A DNA stretch of 64,000 nucleotides from Panulirus ornatus (GCF_036320965.1 NC_092281.1:9085392-9149391), one strand, 5' to 3'; shown: positions 24,931-36,686, numbered from the stretch's first letter. The notes: generated from the letters alone by a model not told the origin. Made by a program: numbers and translations.

Positions 24931-25499
24931 TCTGTTTCCAATCCCCCTCTATTTCCCTTTGCATTTTGTATTTCCCTGAGAAGTGGTCATCGCCAACATG
25001 GAAAGTGACATTGCATGGTTGTGTATACATACACTTAACCTTTCTGCACTGTAACTGGCTTGTATGATAGTTGTCTTACTCTCCATAGGTATCATATCAG
25101 CTCTCATCTCTAGACATAACTAAATGTTAAGTCTGTTATTATACAGATAGGGTGATGTTTAGAGCAAATGTCACGTCACTGTGTAGGTTTCCTTTGTTCC
25201 TAAATACTAGTGAGATATCTGCCAAATTGCTTGAAGATGTCCTACAATCTTTTCACTACTTGATGTTCTCATGTCGTGAGGTCAGGCTTTCGAGGTAGGT
25301 TATGTTTTCCCTCATATGTGAGGGTAATGAGTGGCTGGTAACGGTATTCACGAGTAGGGTCATTCTATAGACTGATTCGTCACTATATGTGAGGCTCTTG
25401 GCTGTACATCAGCCTCAAATTCTCGTATAGTGGGCTAGACTCCAGTACCACACTCCCAATTACTGGGCTAGTCACCAAATGCCACACTCTTTGTGCGCT
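24931..25499. other. No gene seen
   Basis: Unique sequence. Confidence 0.5.
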
Positions 25500-25712
25500 T
25501 CCATCTTTAACACACGACAACCTTGCCATCACCACAACCACCATCTGTGCCACAACCAAAGCCTACCACCGCTATCTGCACCTTAGCCTCACCACACCAT
25601 CGACCTACCGCCTATACCACACCTGCACTGCACCGTCAACCTACCACCACCACCTCCTGCACCACACAGCAACCTTACCACCACACTATCAACACTACCA
25701 ACCACCACACAG
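25500..25712. repeat. Degenerate C/A-rich (ACC)n tract
   Basis: Repeated phrases such as CACAACCACCATC, CCTACCACC and CACCACAC without a fixed period. Produces a Thr/Pro/His-rich frame. Confidence 0.7.
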
Positions 25713-25984
25713 GGTCATTCTAACAGGCAGACTTTTGCAGCCCAATCTCCGAGGCTTTGGCCATCCTCCCCAACGGTCCACAAACAGAACGAACGCACGA
25801 AACAAAAATATCTCCTTTTTTCGGAAGTGAGCGGAAGGTGTGTGAGAGATACTGTGGTGCAGAGAGAGAGACGTCTCTAGACCTCGTACGTCTCTCCTCT
25901 ACCTGCCGGTATGGATACTGACCTAGAGCTCCACTCTCCTATTTTCCTATTGGCCTGAAAATGCGATGCCAAGGTACTCTCCCT
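25713..25984. other. No gene seen
   Basis: Unique sequence, with a short GA patch at 25862-25871. Confidence 0.5.
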
Positions 25985-26285
25985 TATGAATGACCAATGT
26001 TGTGATGTGAAAGGCTTCTCTCTCCCCTTCCACTACAACAGGGCCAGGGTTGTGACGGGAGGGGTATCTCTCCTCTCCCACTACAAATGAGGGACGTGGG
26101 TTTCTCTCTTGTTGGACGTAACCTAAGGGAGATCATTAGGCCAGTGAACGCGGCGCGGGGAGTTCCATTCTCCCTATCCCACCTCTGAGAAGATCTATAG
26201 GTCAAGATTCTTACCACATCTCACCACAGACCAGGGGTATGGTGTGGAGACTCTCCCATCTCTTCTCTCTCACATTTGTGAGAGA
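25985..26285. repeat. Decayed minisatellite field, family A, locus 2
   Basis: GACCAATGTTGTGATGTGAA-AGGCTTCTCTCTCC, GGCCAGGGTTGTGACGG and CACCACAGACCAGGGGTATG-GTGTGGAGACTCTCC repeat the box order seen at 9150-10035. Unit spacing is irregular. Confidence 0.55.
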
Positions 26286-27737
26286 GGAGACACGTATCGT
26301 TTCCTCGTTTCTAAGTCAATTTCACGTAAAATCAAAAGGAGACTTTGTCGTGTTTCACTCGTATCGTTCATCATGACCTCTTCATGATTGCATGGCTTGC
26401 GGTCAAGTACATACGCAGCAATATGATTATTTTGTGTACTCATTTAAGAAGGCGACTAAACATCCAGATTTCGTTACCGAACATTGAGAAAAATGTTGAA
26501 GGTGTAACTCAGGAGTTTGAATATAAAAAAGGAAACACTTGAGAAGGTGTGACTTATCATTTTCTAATCAAACATCCTGGTGAAAACCTAACGTAGAGAG
26601 GTTCACCCAAACTAGATCTGTCTATTTTTAGCCACCATAGCAGTATTGAATTACATAAAACTGTTCTTTTTCTCTGCTTTTCGATCAAAATAATACGGTT
26701 AAAGACAGCCACTAGAAAATGTTAGAGCTTTATAATTTCGAATAGATTGACCGAAAACTCTCCATGATAATATATTCATTAAAAAATTTCATATAGCATA
26801 TAAGAACACAGGTCATATCCTCTTGAAAAATATACATCGTAAATTAAAAAGTTGTATCTGTAAAATGGCTGAAATAAATTTTCTTAATACGTCCTGGTCC
26901 CAGAGAAGATTAAATAAAACTTATAAACTTTTCTGAGACTTAGAATACAAATTGGCTCCAGAAGGAGGTCAAGATGGTAGGTGAAGTACTTGGGTCTCCT
27001 TGGAAGGTTATGGAAAGTTATCACAGGCAGAGAAAAGTTATTTTCACAAGGGGTACAATTTCCTGTAGTGGATGTGAAGGGGACTTACGAGGTTTATTTG
27101 TGGGATAAAGGGGACGTGAAGCGAGTGTGTAAGTTGTCTCACCTTTTGTTTCCTGTCTCGCTGAAATACAGGGAGTACTGACACATACAAATGAACGAGT
27201 TGAATTAAGAAATGTTGGTTGTAGCAGTTGGTCTACAGTCATCTTAGCTATCCATCCTTAGGGTCTGCTTAATAAGAAATCTTACCTTTACAGGTACTAA
27301 ATCATCAACATTGACGTGTGAAGAGGGAAGGGAAGTATGAAGGTGAATAAAAGATGAATATAAAGGTGGGGAAATGATGGGAGATGAGGAAAGGAGAATA
27401 GATATAATCAGAAAGGTAGTACCTGGGTAAATGAATTGTAAACACGAGGTTAGGAACACGAAGTGAAGGGAGAGAAAAGAAAGAAAATGTCTCAAAAAGT
27501 TAGAAAATCTGGGAAGAACTAGCTGTGAAATACATTATTACACTAGCCAGTATTAGCACTGTTATCAATAGCTTTTAGGTTTTAGGATGCAAAACAACCC
27601 AAGACACTTCATTTCCTGATCACAAAAACTGGTAGAATCCACAGCTCTTCTTCCTTTTCCTCTTCGATTTCTTTCTACTTGTTCCTCCTCTTCCACTTAG
27701 TCTTGCTCTTCTTTTTGTTCTTCTTATTCTCTTTCCT
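26286..27737. other. No gene seen
   Basis: Unique AT-rich sequence. Pyrimidine-rich (TTC)n-like low complexity lies at about 27650-27735. Confidence 0.5.
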
Positions 27738-27743
27738 CACACA

Positions 27744-27774
<31 letters not shown>
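27738..27774. repeat. (CA)n microsatellite
   Basis: ACACACAAACAC then a pure CA run. Confidence 0.95.
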
Positions 27775-27775
<1 letters not shown>

Positions 27776-27785
27776 TCTACAACTA

Positions 27786-27866
27786 TTGAGCGCTGTGAGT
27801 CGATCACAGCATCGCTGGCCGCCTACCGTTTTCAGTGGTCCGCGTTCGACTCCCGAGAGCACAACA
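27786..27866 (+). mobile_element. Possible tRNA-derived SINE fragment
   Basis: GCGCTGTGAGTCGATCACAG-CATCGCTGGCCGCCTACC is followed by GTCCGCGTTCGACTCCCGAG. The last phrase resembles a tRNA T-arm / pol III B box (GTTCGACTC within a C/G stem). The upstream A-box region is not convincing and I cannot fold a complete tRNA, so a tRNA-derived SINE relic is only a candidate call. A (CA)n lies immediately 5'. Confidence 0.3.
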
Positions 27867-28088
27867 GTGAAATTATTTAGGATGATTCACATATGCTCAT
27901 TATTAGGACATTCCCGACGAAAGAATACTTCTACTTATCTTATGTGGGTCACTGTACGTAAGGCAAAATATCATGTGCGAGCGTTACGCATGTCGCAAAA
28001 ACAAGAAATCAGGTGAAACTCTACGGTAATCACAATCCAGGTTTCACTTACTTCCTCGGTTATTGCCTGGAAAAGATACTTTAAATAG
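27867..28088. other. No gene seen
   Basis: Unique sequence, possibly the body of the SINE-like fragment just upstream. Confidence 0.35.
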
Positions 28089-28089
28089 A

Positions 28090-28114
28090 ATATATATATA
28101 TATTTATACATATA

Positions 28115-28187
<73 letters not shown>
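28090..28187. repeat. (AT)n microsatellite with early interruptions
   Basis: TATATATATATTTATACA and TATGTATA precede a pure AT run, ending in GATATAC. About 97 bp, the longest AT locus in the window. Confidence 0.96.
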
Positions 28188-28188
<1 letters not shown>

Positions 28189-28390
28189 TATACAATTGTT
28201 GGGTTTAAACCGATAACAGAATAAAGACAAGCTATTCTTTGTGGATGGAGCGCAAGACTTGGCAGGATGGAGGTGAACATTGCAGAGGTCGATACTGCAG
28301 GTAATATCAATTATTCTTGATCGTAAATTCTTGTTGCATGGAAGAGAAAAAGGGTGTGAGGGTGCACGGGGGAAATGAGGAGGGTAGAGG

Positions 28391-28394
<4 letters not shown>
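28188..28394. other. No gene seen
   Basis: Short unique stretch between two microsatellites. Confidence 0.5.

Positions 28395-28461
<67 letters not shown>
28395..28461. repeat. (GA)33 microsatellite
   Basis: Pure GA run in purine-rich flanks. Confidence 0.97.
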
Positions 28462-28464
<3 letters not shown>

Positions 28465-28609
28465 AATAAGATTGTTAAAGAGAGAGGGAGGAATGCAAGA
28501 CAACTATTGCAAATAGCTCAAAGGGGTTTTGAATGACCCGGTGTCTGGACGTACCCAACTTAACACAACTTCATATAACACCTGGAAGAGGAGAGTCTAA
28601 CTTGCGGTT

Positions 28610-28785
28610 ATGAAAAAGGAGGATGAACTCAACTTGAAGGAAGAGGAAGACGGATTCAGCATGGAGGAGGAGGAGGGTGGACTCAGCATGGAGGAGGAGG
28701 AAGACGGACTCGGCATGGAGGAGGAGGAGGGTTGACTCAGCATGGAAGAGGACGAGGTTGGACTCAGCACGGAGGAGGTGCGAAT
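28610..28785 (+). repeat. 27-bp minisatellite, about 6 units, open from an ATG
   Basis: Unit ATGGAGGAGGAGGAGGGTGG-ACTCAGC, with variants at 28647-28781. An ATG at 28610 opens a 41-codon frame ending at TGA 28733-28735. It reads Lys/Glu/Asp-rich nine-residue repeats of the form MEEEEGGLS. The following unit continues out of frame because of a single substitution that makes the TGA. No function is assigned. The frame is a natural outcome of a 27-bp period. Confidence 0.88.
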
Positions 28786-29754
28786 GATGACCGTGATAGA
28801 TGGACTGTGGCCAGGCGGAGGTCAGGGTCCACTTGGCTGAGGAGGGAAGATGAGGAAAGTATTGATATCATAACACACCACAAGAGTCCCTACCTCAAGA
28901 CCTCACCAGATGACGCTATAACTTGTTTACTCAACACCCCGGACGCCTCTCTCGTCGCTAAGTGCCCGCCAACACCATTAATTTCACTCACCATTAAACC
29001 CTGTAGATGGTGCATTTGTTGGAGTCGGTAGTGGTTGCCTTCACTGGGTAATCAGAATATAATGTCTTCGTTTTACTGCAGTTTCTAGAAGCATGGAAGA
29101 GAAGTGAAGATTTAAGGTGTAAAGAGGAAAGTTGATAGACAGAGGCTGGATAACAGCGAGCATACAAGACCAGATGTCTACATGAAGACCAAAAATGAAC
29201 TGATCATTGCTTAGAGAAGGTAGAGGAATATCCCTCTTAATTTGTCGTACATATCGTAATACAATATCGACCACTATGCCTCAGAGCACAGCTGGAGGTC
29301 CCTATATGCAGTCTGTCCATTTTTGATTAGAGGCTCTGGTTAATCTCCATCTCTTCCTTTTCTTCTCTATTTTCTTAGTCTTCTTTTAATGCTTCTTTTG
29401 AGGTCTCTGCCCAATGAGGAGTCTCATCCATGACTGGAGCCTTTACCACAACAGTGAAGGTACCTTAAATAGCTCGCTCCTATGTACACATCTTTGATTT
29501 ATCAAGGGACCAACAGGCTTTCCTATTTTGAAAGATTGCGTCTCATTATATCTCCTGTCATCCGGTTGTTGACTAATGTACTCACTAATTGGCCAGCTGA
29601 ACCCTGCGTCATGTAAACCCTCGGGAGTACAGATCACATTAGCCATCTGAGGGTTGCTTTTTTTTCGGCATTTCTGAAAATCAATCTGGTATTGACAGAC
29701 CTCCCATGTGATCGTGAACTGTTCCAGGTCCATAATCCAGGGAGTTATAGAGCA
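28786..29754. other. No gene seen
   Basis: Unique sequence. The 96-codon minus-strand frame at 29443-29733 has ordinary composition but no recognised domain. Confidence 0.45.
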
Positions 29755-30012
29755 AGGGGGGTTACTGTCAATATATTATAGCAGGGGGTTATTATGTTAT
29801 ATATCAGGGATTGCTATGTTATACAGCAGGGCGTTGCTATGATATACAGCAAGGGGGTTACTATGTTATACAGCCAGGAATTGCTATGCTATATAGCAGA
29901 GATTTCCTATGTTATACACCAGGGGTTTGCCATGTTATACATCAGGGTTGCTATGTTATACTTCAGGGGTTGCTATGTTAGACAGCACGGTGTACTGTGT
30001 AATATATCAGGT
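29755..30012. repeat. 25-30-bp minisatellite, about 9 diverged units
   Basis: Consensus GTTGCTATGTTATACAGCAG-GGG, with unit length varying by a few bases (extra G residues or deletions). Frames through it read a Leu-Tyr/Cys-Tyr repeat. Confidence 0.88.
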
Positions 30013-30635
30013 CAAACAGTACGAACTCTTGTTAAAAAGGTGGAAAAAGAAAGTCAGCGAAAGAAATAACATGAATACTTCGTTTTACAGAAAATAGATA
30101 CATCAGAGATTAGTTACATTTCCAACGGAAGTTAGATACAGTAGATATACATATTTCTAACCTAAAGTCAATGAAGTATATGTTGATATCACATCCCTGG
30201 CACCATCCTTCTCGCCCCTGTCTGTTACGGGTCTCCTGTGAATCCTCTAGGGATTCGACAGGACAAATTGGTTCCTTTTCCCTCCACTGCCTGACGATCG
30301 AGTCATTTACATCTCTATTGGCAGAGTCTCCCAGGCTGTGATCCTAAGATCCTCTTTTGCGCCCGTGGGGCGGCGGGCGTGATTGGAGTAGATGATAATG
30401 AAGCCAATCAAGATCCTATCAAAGTGGACAGCGTCAGGGGGATAGATTGAGGGGCTTTCAGGGAACTATCACGGTTCTCGAAATGGAAAAGTATTACAGC
30501 CATCGCCTCTCGTGAAGACGAGGTTTTCACGAGATCATTTCTGGGTCTCGCACACAATAAGTAGGAGTTAAACTTGTAGGAGTCTAGCGTGAGGGACCAT
30601 ATGGTTTCTCGCGTAGCAAACTTGAGCTGGCTCTG
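30013..30635. other. No gene seen
   Basis: Unique sequence with a short GC-rich patch at 30358-30385. Confidence 0.5.
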
Positions 30636-30800
30636 CGGAAGGATGCGACATGACCCACCTAACCTGGGCTGTGGTGTAGTATAGTAGCTATCTGGTCCTT
30701 GTGAAAGGATGAGACATGACCTGCTTACCTGAGTTGTTGTGTAGGCTAGTGACTATTTGGTACCTGTGGGAGGATACAACATGAGTTGCCATCTTGGGCT
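30636..30800. repeat. ~66-bp tandem repeat, about 2.5 diverged copies
   Basis: GGAAGGATGCGACATGACCC, GAAAGGATGAGACATGACCT and GGGAGGATACAACATGAGTT begin successive units. Each continues with a GGGCTGTGGTGTAG-like box. Confidence 0.75.
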
Positions 30801-31118
30801 ATGTAGGAGAGTGGTCCTACGACACGATACCAGTGTAATTTTACGACAGCCTCGAAGAAGGTAGGAGCCCCCGGCGACAGAATACGATGAAGGATAGTTA
30901 ATGAAACCTAAAGGAGTCTTTGCCTCTTTCACTGCAAAGGTAATCGGGATATACAGCAGGAGAGAACTTGCTAAAGTGGCTAAAGATACAGCTAAGGTAA
31001 CAGATGATATTAGATGCAGGAAATCAGATTTAGATTCGGTTTCTTTTGCCTGAATGTTAACTGTGGGTTTATTTAGATGCTCATCTGTTCTGAACGCAGA
31101 TGCCAAATTTGTGAACAC
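30753..31118 (-). other. Anonymous open frame, 121 codons, one hydrophobic segment
   Basis: Opens at an ATG (31118) and closes at 30753. Residues about 33-64 form a Ser/Leu/Val/Ile/Ala-rich stretch long enough for a membrane helix, flanked by Lys/Glu-rich sequence. The last ~15 codons run into the 66-bp tandem repeat. I recognise no family. It may be chance or part of a lineage-specific gene. Confidence 0.2.
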
Positions 31119-31589
31119 ATGCGAATTTCTGGAAATAATCTTTTAAAATCTCGAGCAGGTCTGCTGGCCTGACGAAATTAGCTTTCCTTCCTTCGCTTCA
31201 GAAGTAAGACTTCAGCGCGTCCTTGGTGAAAGGTATATCTCGTATGAAGAAAGGAAAGTGACGTTAGATATCGCACACAAAATATCTTTGTTGTACTTTT
31301 AAGAGATGAATATAACTAGGACAGAACATTAAGACTCGACAGGAAAAGACACGACGCAGAGATGATTTAGTGGTGGACACCTGAGACGTCAGGTAATGTG
31401 AGGCTCATGGAAATTGGAGCGAGGGATGACAGTGGGTGAGGAAATGACGTGAGGGGGAGCTTAGCCAGCCAGCTGAAGGGAGAGACTGGGGAGGCTAGGG
31501 GAAAAGTTTGGACGATGGGGAGAAAGAAGCCTTGCCTCACTCCGTGTGAAGGGGTGAGAGGAAGGTTAGTTTGTCTGTGGCGACCATAA
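31119..31589. other. No gene seen
   Basis: Unique, with a purine-rich portion at 31400-31565. Confidence 0.5.
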
Positions 31590-31820
31590 CACATATACAA
31601 CGCTACACACACCTACTGTACTGCAGATACACACAGCCACCTCTATAACCTCATATATGGCCACCACCACACACAGTCTGTTGACGAAAGGCACCAACAT
31701 TTTCAGTATAACCGCACATGACCACATATAACCACAACCTTCCACCAACAGATACAACCGCGGTGCTTCACCAGTATTATCATCCACCTCTACATCCACA
31801 ACCCAAACCACAATCATATC
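31590..31820. repeat. Degenerate C/A-rich (ACC)n tract
   Basis: CACACACCTACTG, CACAGCCACCTC, CCACCACCACACAC, ACATATAACCACAACC and similar phrases. Same class as 8715-8875 and 25500-25712. Confidence 0.65.
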
Positions 31821-33185
31821 TTAAATCTGAACAGGTGACGGTAAGAAAAAAAAAAAGCCTGGAACTTGCTCTAAGTTCTCCCCGTGGCAAAGTTCAGCAT
31901 CCTTGAAAGAGCGAATTTGATCGTTAAGTTCCAAGACTCAGTCTTGCGATGAGCCAGCCAGCCAGCCACCCCCAGCCACCACCACACAGTCTTCAGCACT
32001 GTTACCCAGACGTTTGCCGCCTCGTCGGTCCCTAACACACGAAGTCGGAACTGCGAACGAGGACGCACTTTGTTGTTAGGGTTTTTTTCTTTTTCTTTGG
32101 AGTGTTGAACGTCAGTGGGATGCTGTCTTCCACTGTTGAAATTTTGATCCTGGCGGATTATTTGTTTCTGAAACTTTTCCCCCCTTGCTATTAGTCAATT
32201 TTTTTTTCTTGGTATATTGTCATATTTCTCACTGTCTCTCTCTCTTTCTCTCTCTTGCCCTTCCCACTTTCCTCCCAGTTTTCCTTCGGGCATATTGGTC
32301 CTGCAACGTCAATTTTCCCGTGGTCATCACCTCCAGCTTAGTGTGTTAGGAGCAGAACGAGGAATTATCACAAATAGAGAAAACGAACTGCAATAGAAAT
32401 GTTATCTCATTCTCAGACAGAGCCTCGTAACCTGGAACTTGTCTTTAAAACTTCACCATGAATATCTTATTGCATCAAGTGCAATATTGCACCAGCAACA
32501 ATGACTTGACTGCACGGTATCAGGCACTCGTGTGTGTGACAGATGGGATCGGACTCGCTCGTATGATGAACCGAATAACTTTGCAAGTCTCGGATATTAT
32601 TCCCGTACAGAACAGTAGGATTTTTTGTTCTATCAATCACAGAACTACCGCGAAATGAAGAACTTTATCAATAACAGATATGAATATGTGTTGCGAGAGA
32701 GGATAAGGCTAAATACAGCTGAATAAAACTGATCACTAAGATTTACATTTGAATCTACAATCCTGTTGTATGTTCTCTAAAATATAAATTTTCTTAGGAT
32801 TTCTTGAAACTTTTCTGAAATTTTTATCATTATTATTATGATTGTCATTATCACTTATTACTATTATCATTAATATCATTATCATCATTTATCAAGAATT
32901 CATCTACATAAACCAACACTCTTTCAAAAGCTTCATTGTTAAAAATGATCTCGAGCAATCCATTATATTTCCAAAAATAACATTTCAAGTTGCATTATAC
33001 TTATATATAAAGCTTCCACTGTGCCCATGATAATTGCTCTCGGTACTAATTGCTCACAATAATATTCTGAATTGCGCAATGAACTGTGTGTTTTCCCTCT
33101 CTCAAACTGTGGATACGACGCTGATTTACCTAACGTTAGCGGAGGCATAAGTTCTAAAATCATCCTGAAAACGGAATTTACCAAC
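31821..33185. other. No gene seen; ATT/ATC tract at 32826-32893
   Basis: Mostly unique AT-rich sequence. A short triplicated CAGCCAGCCAGCCACC patch lies at 31955-31972. A degenerate ATT/ATC trinucleotide tract lies at 32826-32893. Confidence 0.5.
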
Positions 33186-33345
33186 TAAAGAGGCGGAAGA
33201 GGGGAGCGTTAGAGATCCTCCCCTCCTGTATTGATTTTTAAAAGAAGGAACAGAGGAGGGGGCCAAACGAAGATTTTTTTCTTCCTCTAAGGTTCGGTCA
33301 TGTATACTTGACGCTACTTCGCTCACGCGGAAAACAGCGAACACA
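33186..33345 (+). mobile_element. SINE copy 1 (old, 5'-truncated), plus orientation
   Basis: GGCGGAAGAGGGGAGCG, GATCCTCCCCTCC, AAAAGAAGGAACAGAGGAGG-GGGCC and GACGCTACTTCGCTCACGCG-GAAAACAGCGA follow the order of the SINE at 48602-48831, with many substitutions and without the head. It is the most diverged of the four copies. Confidence 0.7.
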
Positions 33346-33671
33346 TAAGAGAGGAAAAGAGACACAAATGTACATAACAAACTCAAAATTGAATTAGGAT
33401 ATCACTCGAGACTTTTGCATGCTCCAAAAATGTTAAATCAGCAGACTCTGCGGCAAATATTATAATCTCGCTTTTCTATTGCACCAGATTGCAATACTGC
33501 CAGAACATAAAAAAAAAAAAAAAGGGAGAGATTTATACATCATTGCTCGAGCTCATGCAAGTCGTGTGATCACCGGTCTGCACTCAGGTGTGTCATGAGT
33601 CCATTCATTATTCCTCCTGGAGTAATATTACTTCCTCGGAACCACTCAGACCAGAGCAATATCCCACACAT

Positions 33672-33673
<2 letters not shown>
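33346..33673. other. No gene seen; A15 at 33509-33523
   Basis: Unique sequence. Confidence 0.5.

Positions 33674-33727
<54 letters not shown>
33674..33727. repeat. (AC)27 microsatellite
   Basis: Pure AC run. His-Thr and Cys-Val frames come from it. Confidence 0.97.
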
Positions 33728-33729
<2 letters not shown>

Positions 33730-33760
33730 TCACTAAGCTGTATAGAGTCAGTAAAGTGTA

Positions 33761-33763
<3 letters not shown>

Positions 33764-33811
<48 letters not shown>
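33764..33811. repeat. (TA)24 microsatellite
   Basis: Pure TA run 36 bp after the AC tract. Confidence 0.97.
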
Positions 33812-33813
<2 letters not shown>

Positions 33814-34118
33814 CTTTTTCCACATAATGAGAGGCCATCTAATGGCTTTATTGCCATTTTATTCTAACGTTTTTCACGCGCTTTATTGCTTCTGGACAAG
33901 AGCTTCAACTCTGTCTCTTTAATGGATTTTTGATGAAATTATGGTGGATGATCGAACAGGACAGTAGTAGATGGAGCATGGACAATTACTTTTATGGTCA
34001 GTCAAGCAGTAACTTCATATCTGTCGATAGAATCATACTTAAGGGCTAAATCCTCCTTTATTTTAAAGATTATTCAATGAATGATGTAGAAAGAAAGATG
34101 ATTAACAAAAAGCAAAAT

Positions 34119-34122
<4 letters not shown>
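33812..34122. other. No gene seen
   Basis: Unique AT-rich sequence. Confidence 0.5.

Positions 34123-34191
<69 letters not shown>
34123..34191. repeat. (TC)34 microsatellite
   Basis: Pure TC run. Confidence 0.97.
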
Positions 34192-34192
<1 letters not shown>

Positions 34193-34546
34193 GACCTTCC
34201 GTCAAAAGGCTATGGGAATAATACATATTTTACCTCAGAGTAAACAGTTGTCTGGTATAATGGACCTCCAATCTCACACGAGGATGAGTAATGGCATGGA
34301 TGTCAGTGTTCCACACACAATGTCAGCAGCAGTCTCTCTGTAGATCGGGACTGTAATGTGAACATTTGGAGTTTTGGAAGGGACTTTGTAGGTTGGTATT
34401 GGAATGTGGACATTCGGAGCATGGGAGGCTGCTGAAGTTAATTACTGCGGAACTTAAAGGGACCGGTAATTGAGATCGACTTACAGAAAGTTAATTAAGA
34501 GACGGTTTGATATTGCAGTCTAATTGTTGTGGTGGTGGTGCAGTAG
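34192..34546. other. No gene seen
   Basis: Unique. A TTTGGAGTTTTGG / ATTCGGAGCATGG pair at about 34364 and 34411 suggests a weak ~47-bp duplication. Confidence 0.45.
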
Positions 34547-34612
34547 CAGATTTAACCCAGGGTACGTGGTCCTGGCAGATTTAACCCAGGGTACGTGGTC
34601 CTGGCAGATTTA
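34547..34612. repeat. 29-bp tandem duplication
   Basis: CAGATTTAACCCAGGGTACG-TGGTCCTGG occurs identically at 34547 and 34576, and a third start (CAGATTTACCCCC) lies at 34605. It abuts the 15-bp array. Confidence 0.93.
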
Positions 34613-34635
34613 CCCCCTACCCCAAAGGCTCCCCT

Positions 34636-34815
34636 AGTGGACGTGCCCCCAGCAGACGTGCCCCCATCCGACGTGTCCCCATCAGACGTTACCCCATCAG
34701 ACGTAACCCCAGCAGACGTGCCCCCATCAGACGTAACCCCATCAGACGTGCCCCCATCAGACATAACCCCAGCAGACGTGCCCCCATCAGACGTAACCCC
34801 AGCAGATGTGTTTCC
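34636..34815. repeat. 15-bp minisatellite, about 12 copies
   Basis: Unit GACGTGCCCCCAKCA / GACGTAACCCCAKCA. Two alternating unit variants occur in irregular order. The period keeps both strands open, reading a five-residue DVPPS-like repeat on plus (34595-34861) and a Gly/Ser/Thr repeat on minus (34552-34920). Coding is possible but not supported by flanking sequence. Confidence 0.93.
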
Positions 34816-34947
34816 AGTGCGTGCCTCAGACGGGGAGAACTTGCCCCCAGCGGCGTACTGAAGAGGTGGAAGGTGAGCGGTTCCTAATGGCTGGGTAAAC
34901 CCAGACACATCTCCTCTCACGACAATCCTCCCCCAGTGGGACTCGGA

Positions 34948-34950
<3 letters not shown>

Positions 34951-35032
<82 letters not shown>

Positions 35033-35036
35033 TCTC
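34951..35036. repeat. (TC)n microsatellite, 86 bp, one G interruption
   Basis: TC run with a single TG at about 35019-35020. The Arg-Glu minus-strand frame comes from it. Confidence 0.97.
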
Positions 35037-35433
35037 GTTCGTCAGTAGGTCAGGAAGGACCCGCCTGAAGTTCCATGTTTGTTTCTTCTGTCGATCTTTA
35101 ATATCCTGACGAAAAGCCTTTTCCATGCTAGTTCTTCTCCAAGTCTTTCTCCTCAGATCCAGGCACATCAGCCAACCAACAGCCGCCGCTGCTGAAGACC
35201 AGCCCTTGAGGCTTCCAGAGCCGAGCACAGATATGAGAGGTGACTGCCAAAGGCTGCTAACAGCATTAGGGTATTACCCACTTGTGTGAAGTTCCCACGA
35301 GAGGCCAAAAGGAGGATAAGGTACTGAGCTCTGGACCTGTTTATATACCACGAGGGGAAAGAGGAAAGCTTTGAGCGCGTAGTGCCAGAGGCACCGGAAT
35401 CTGTACTGGAGGAGGGGAGGTGGGAACCTGGTG

Positions 35434-35435
<2 letters not shown>
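35037..35435. other. No gene seen
   Basis: Unique sequence. Confidence 0.5.

Positions 35436-35485
<50 letters not shown>
35436..35485. repeat. (GA)24 microsatellite
   Basis: Pure GA run. Confidence 0.97.
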
Positions 35486-35489
<4 letters not shown>

Positions 35490-35838
35490 GAAGTTGGAGA
35501 AAAAGATCCTACTTGCCTATATATAGCCTTTTGATCTGGCATCTGTGAGAGTCGCATGGAACGTTTGATGTACTTCACATGATGTGAATATCCTCTCCTT
35601 GCAAAGCTGTCTTGAATTGATGATACTACTACCTCAGTCTTTTTCTCACTACCCTTTCCACTACTCTCTCACCTTTTCCACCTCTCTCTCTCCCTCCCTA
35701 CTTTACTATTCAGCAGTGACATCAAAACTGGCGGGCGGGAAAAAATCTAATTAAGAACATTGTGGCATCCGATAATTAAGACTCCAGCATTTTGCTCATA
35801 ATTCCGTAGCAGATATAACACACAGCCTCAGTGTATAT

Positions 35839-35841
<3 letters not shown>
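35486..35841. other. No gene seen
   Basis: Unique. A C/T-rich patch lies at 35630-35700. Confidence 0.5.

Positions 35842-35902
<61 letters not shown>
35842..35902. repeat. (AT)30 microsatellite
   Basis: Pure AT run. Confidence 0.97.
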
Positions 35903-35904
<2 letters not shown>

Positions 35905-36313
35905 TTTACGAAACCTAGTCATTTGTAAGCATTTGTCAGTGTTTATTTCAGATTATTTATTCGTACATCAACCGAATCATTCTGTAAAGGGCTGATTCAC
36001 TTAGTAAAAAGAATGAATCATTTAGTATGACATTGAATCACCTCTTTATCACTCTGTTGATGACAGGCTACAACTGGTGAACCAAAAATATAAAGATAAG
36101 CCTCATTCTAATCCCCTGGTATTGTCTACGTAAAACCCTTTATTGTCCCAGGTAGTGAAATGCCTTTCGTTTTAATATTTGTAACTGTAGAATGATGGAT
36201 CATCCAGGGGCGAGCGTGGGGAATGAAACACATGGTTCGTTCTGCATTCCATGACAGTTCCAACTTGGAATAAAGCATATATTGTATGTGTTGTCAGATA
36301 CTGCTGTTGTAAA

Positions 36314-36316
<3 letters not shown>
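35903..36316. other. No gene seen
   Basis: Unique. AATCATTTAGTATGAC-like words recur near 35990-36040 without a clear period. Confidence 0.45.

Positions 36317-36392
<76 letters not shown>
36317..36392. repeat. (AT)38 microsatellite
   Basis: Pure AT run. Confidence 0.97.
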
Positions 36393-36394
<2 letters not shown>

Positions 36395-36683
36395 CAACGG
36401 ACATGATCTACTGTGCTTGAACACGAGGTGGAAGAATACATTTCGCATATGCCATTGATACACAGTTCTACTAGTTTTCATCCATAAAGAGTTAATGATA
36501 CAGAATGCATGTTCAATTGTAAAGGTGCACAGGTGTGACCCAATCTCTAAAAGATGTCTTTTTCATGTCCGCCGGAGGGCGTCTGTTAGCTTCGAACGCA
36601 TATTCACTTGAGATATTTTGTTCATATATTTCTTTTTCAACGTTTGAAAGAATTTTTTCTTTTTTTTCCCCCAACGTCAGGAG

Positions 36684-36686
<3 letters not shown>

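Noticed and set aside
34595..34861. Secreted Pro-rich repeat protein gene
   Set aside because: No signal peptide, no supported start or exon boundary, and the opposite strand is equally open. Kept as a minisatellite.
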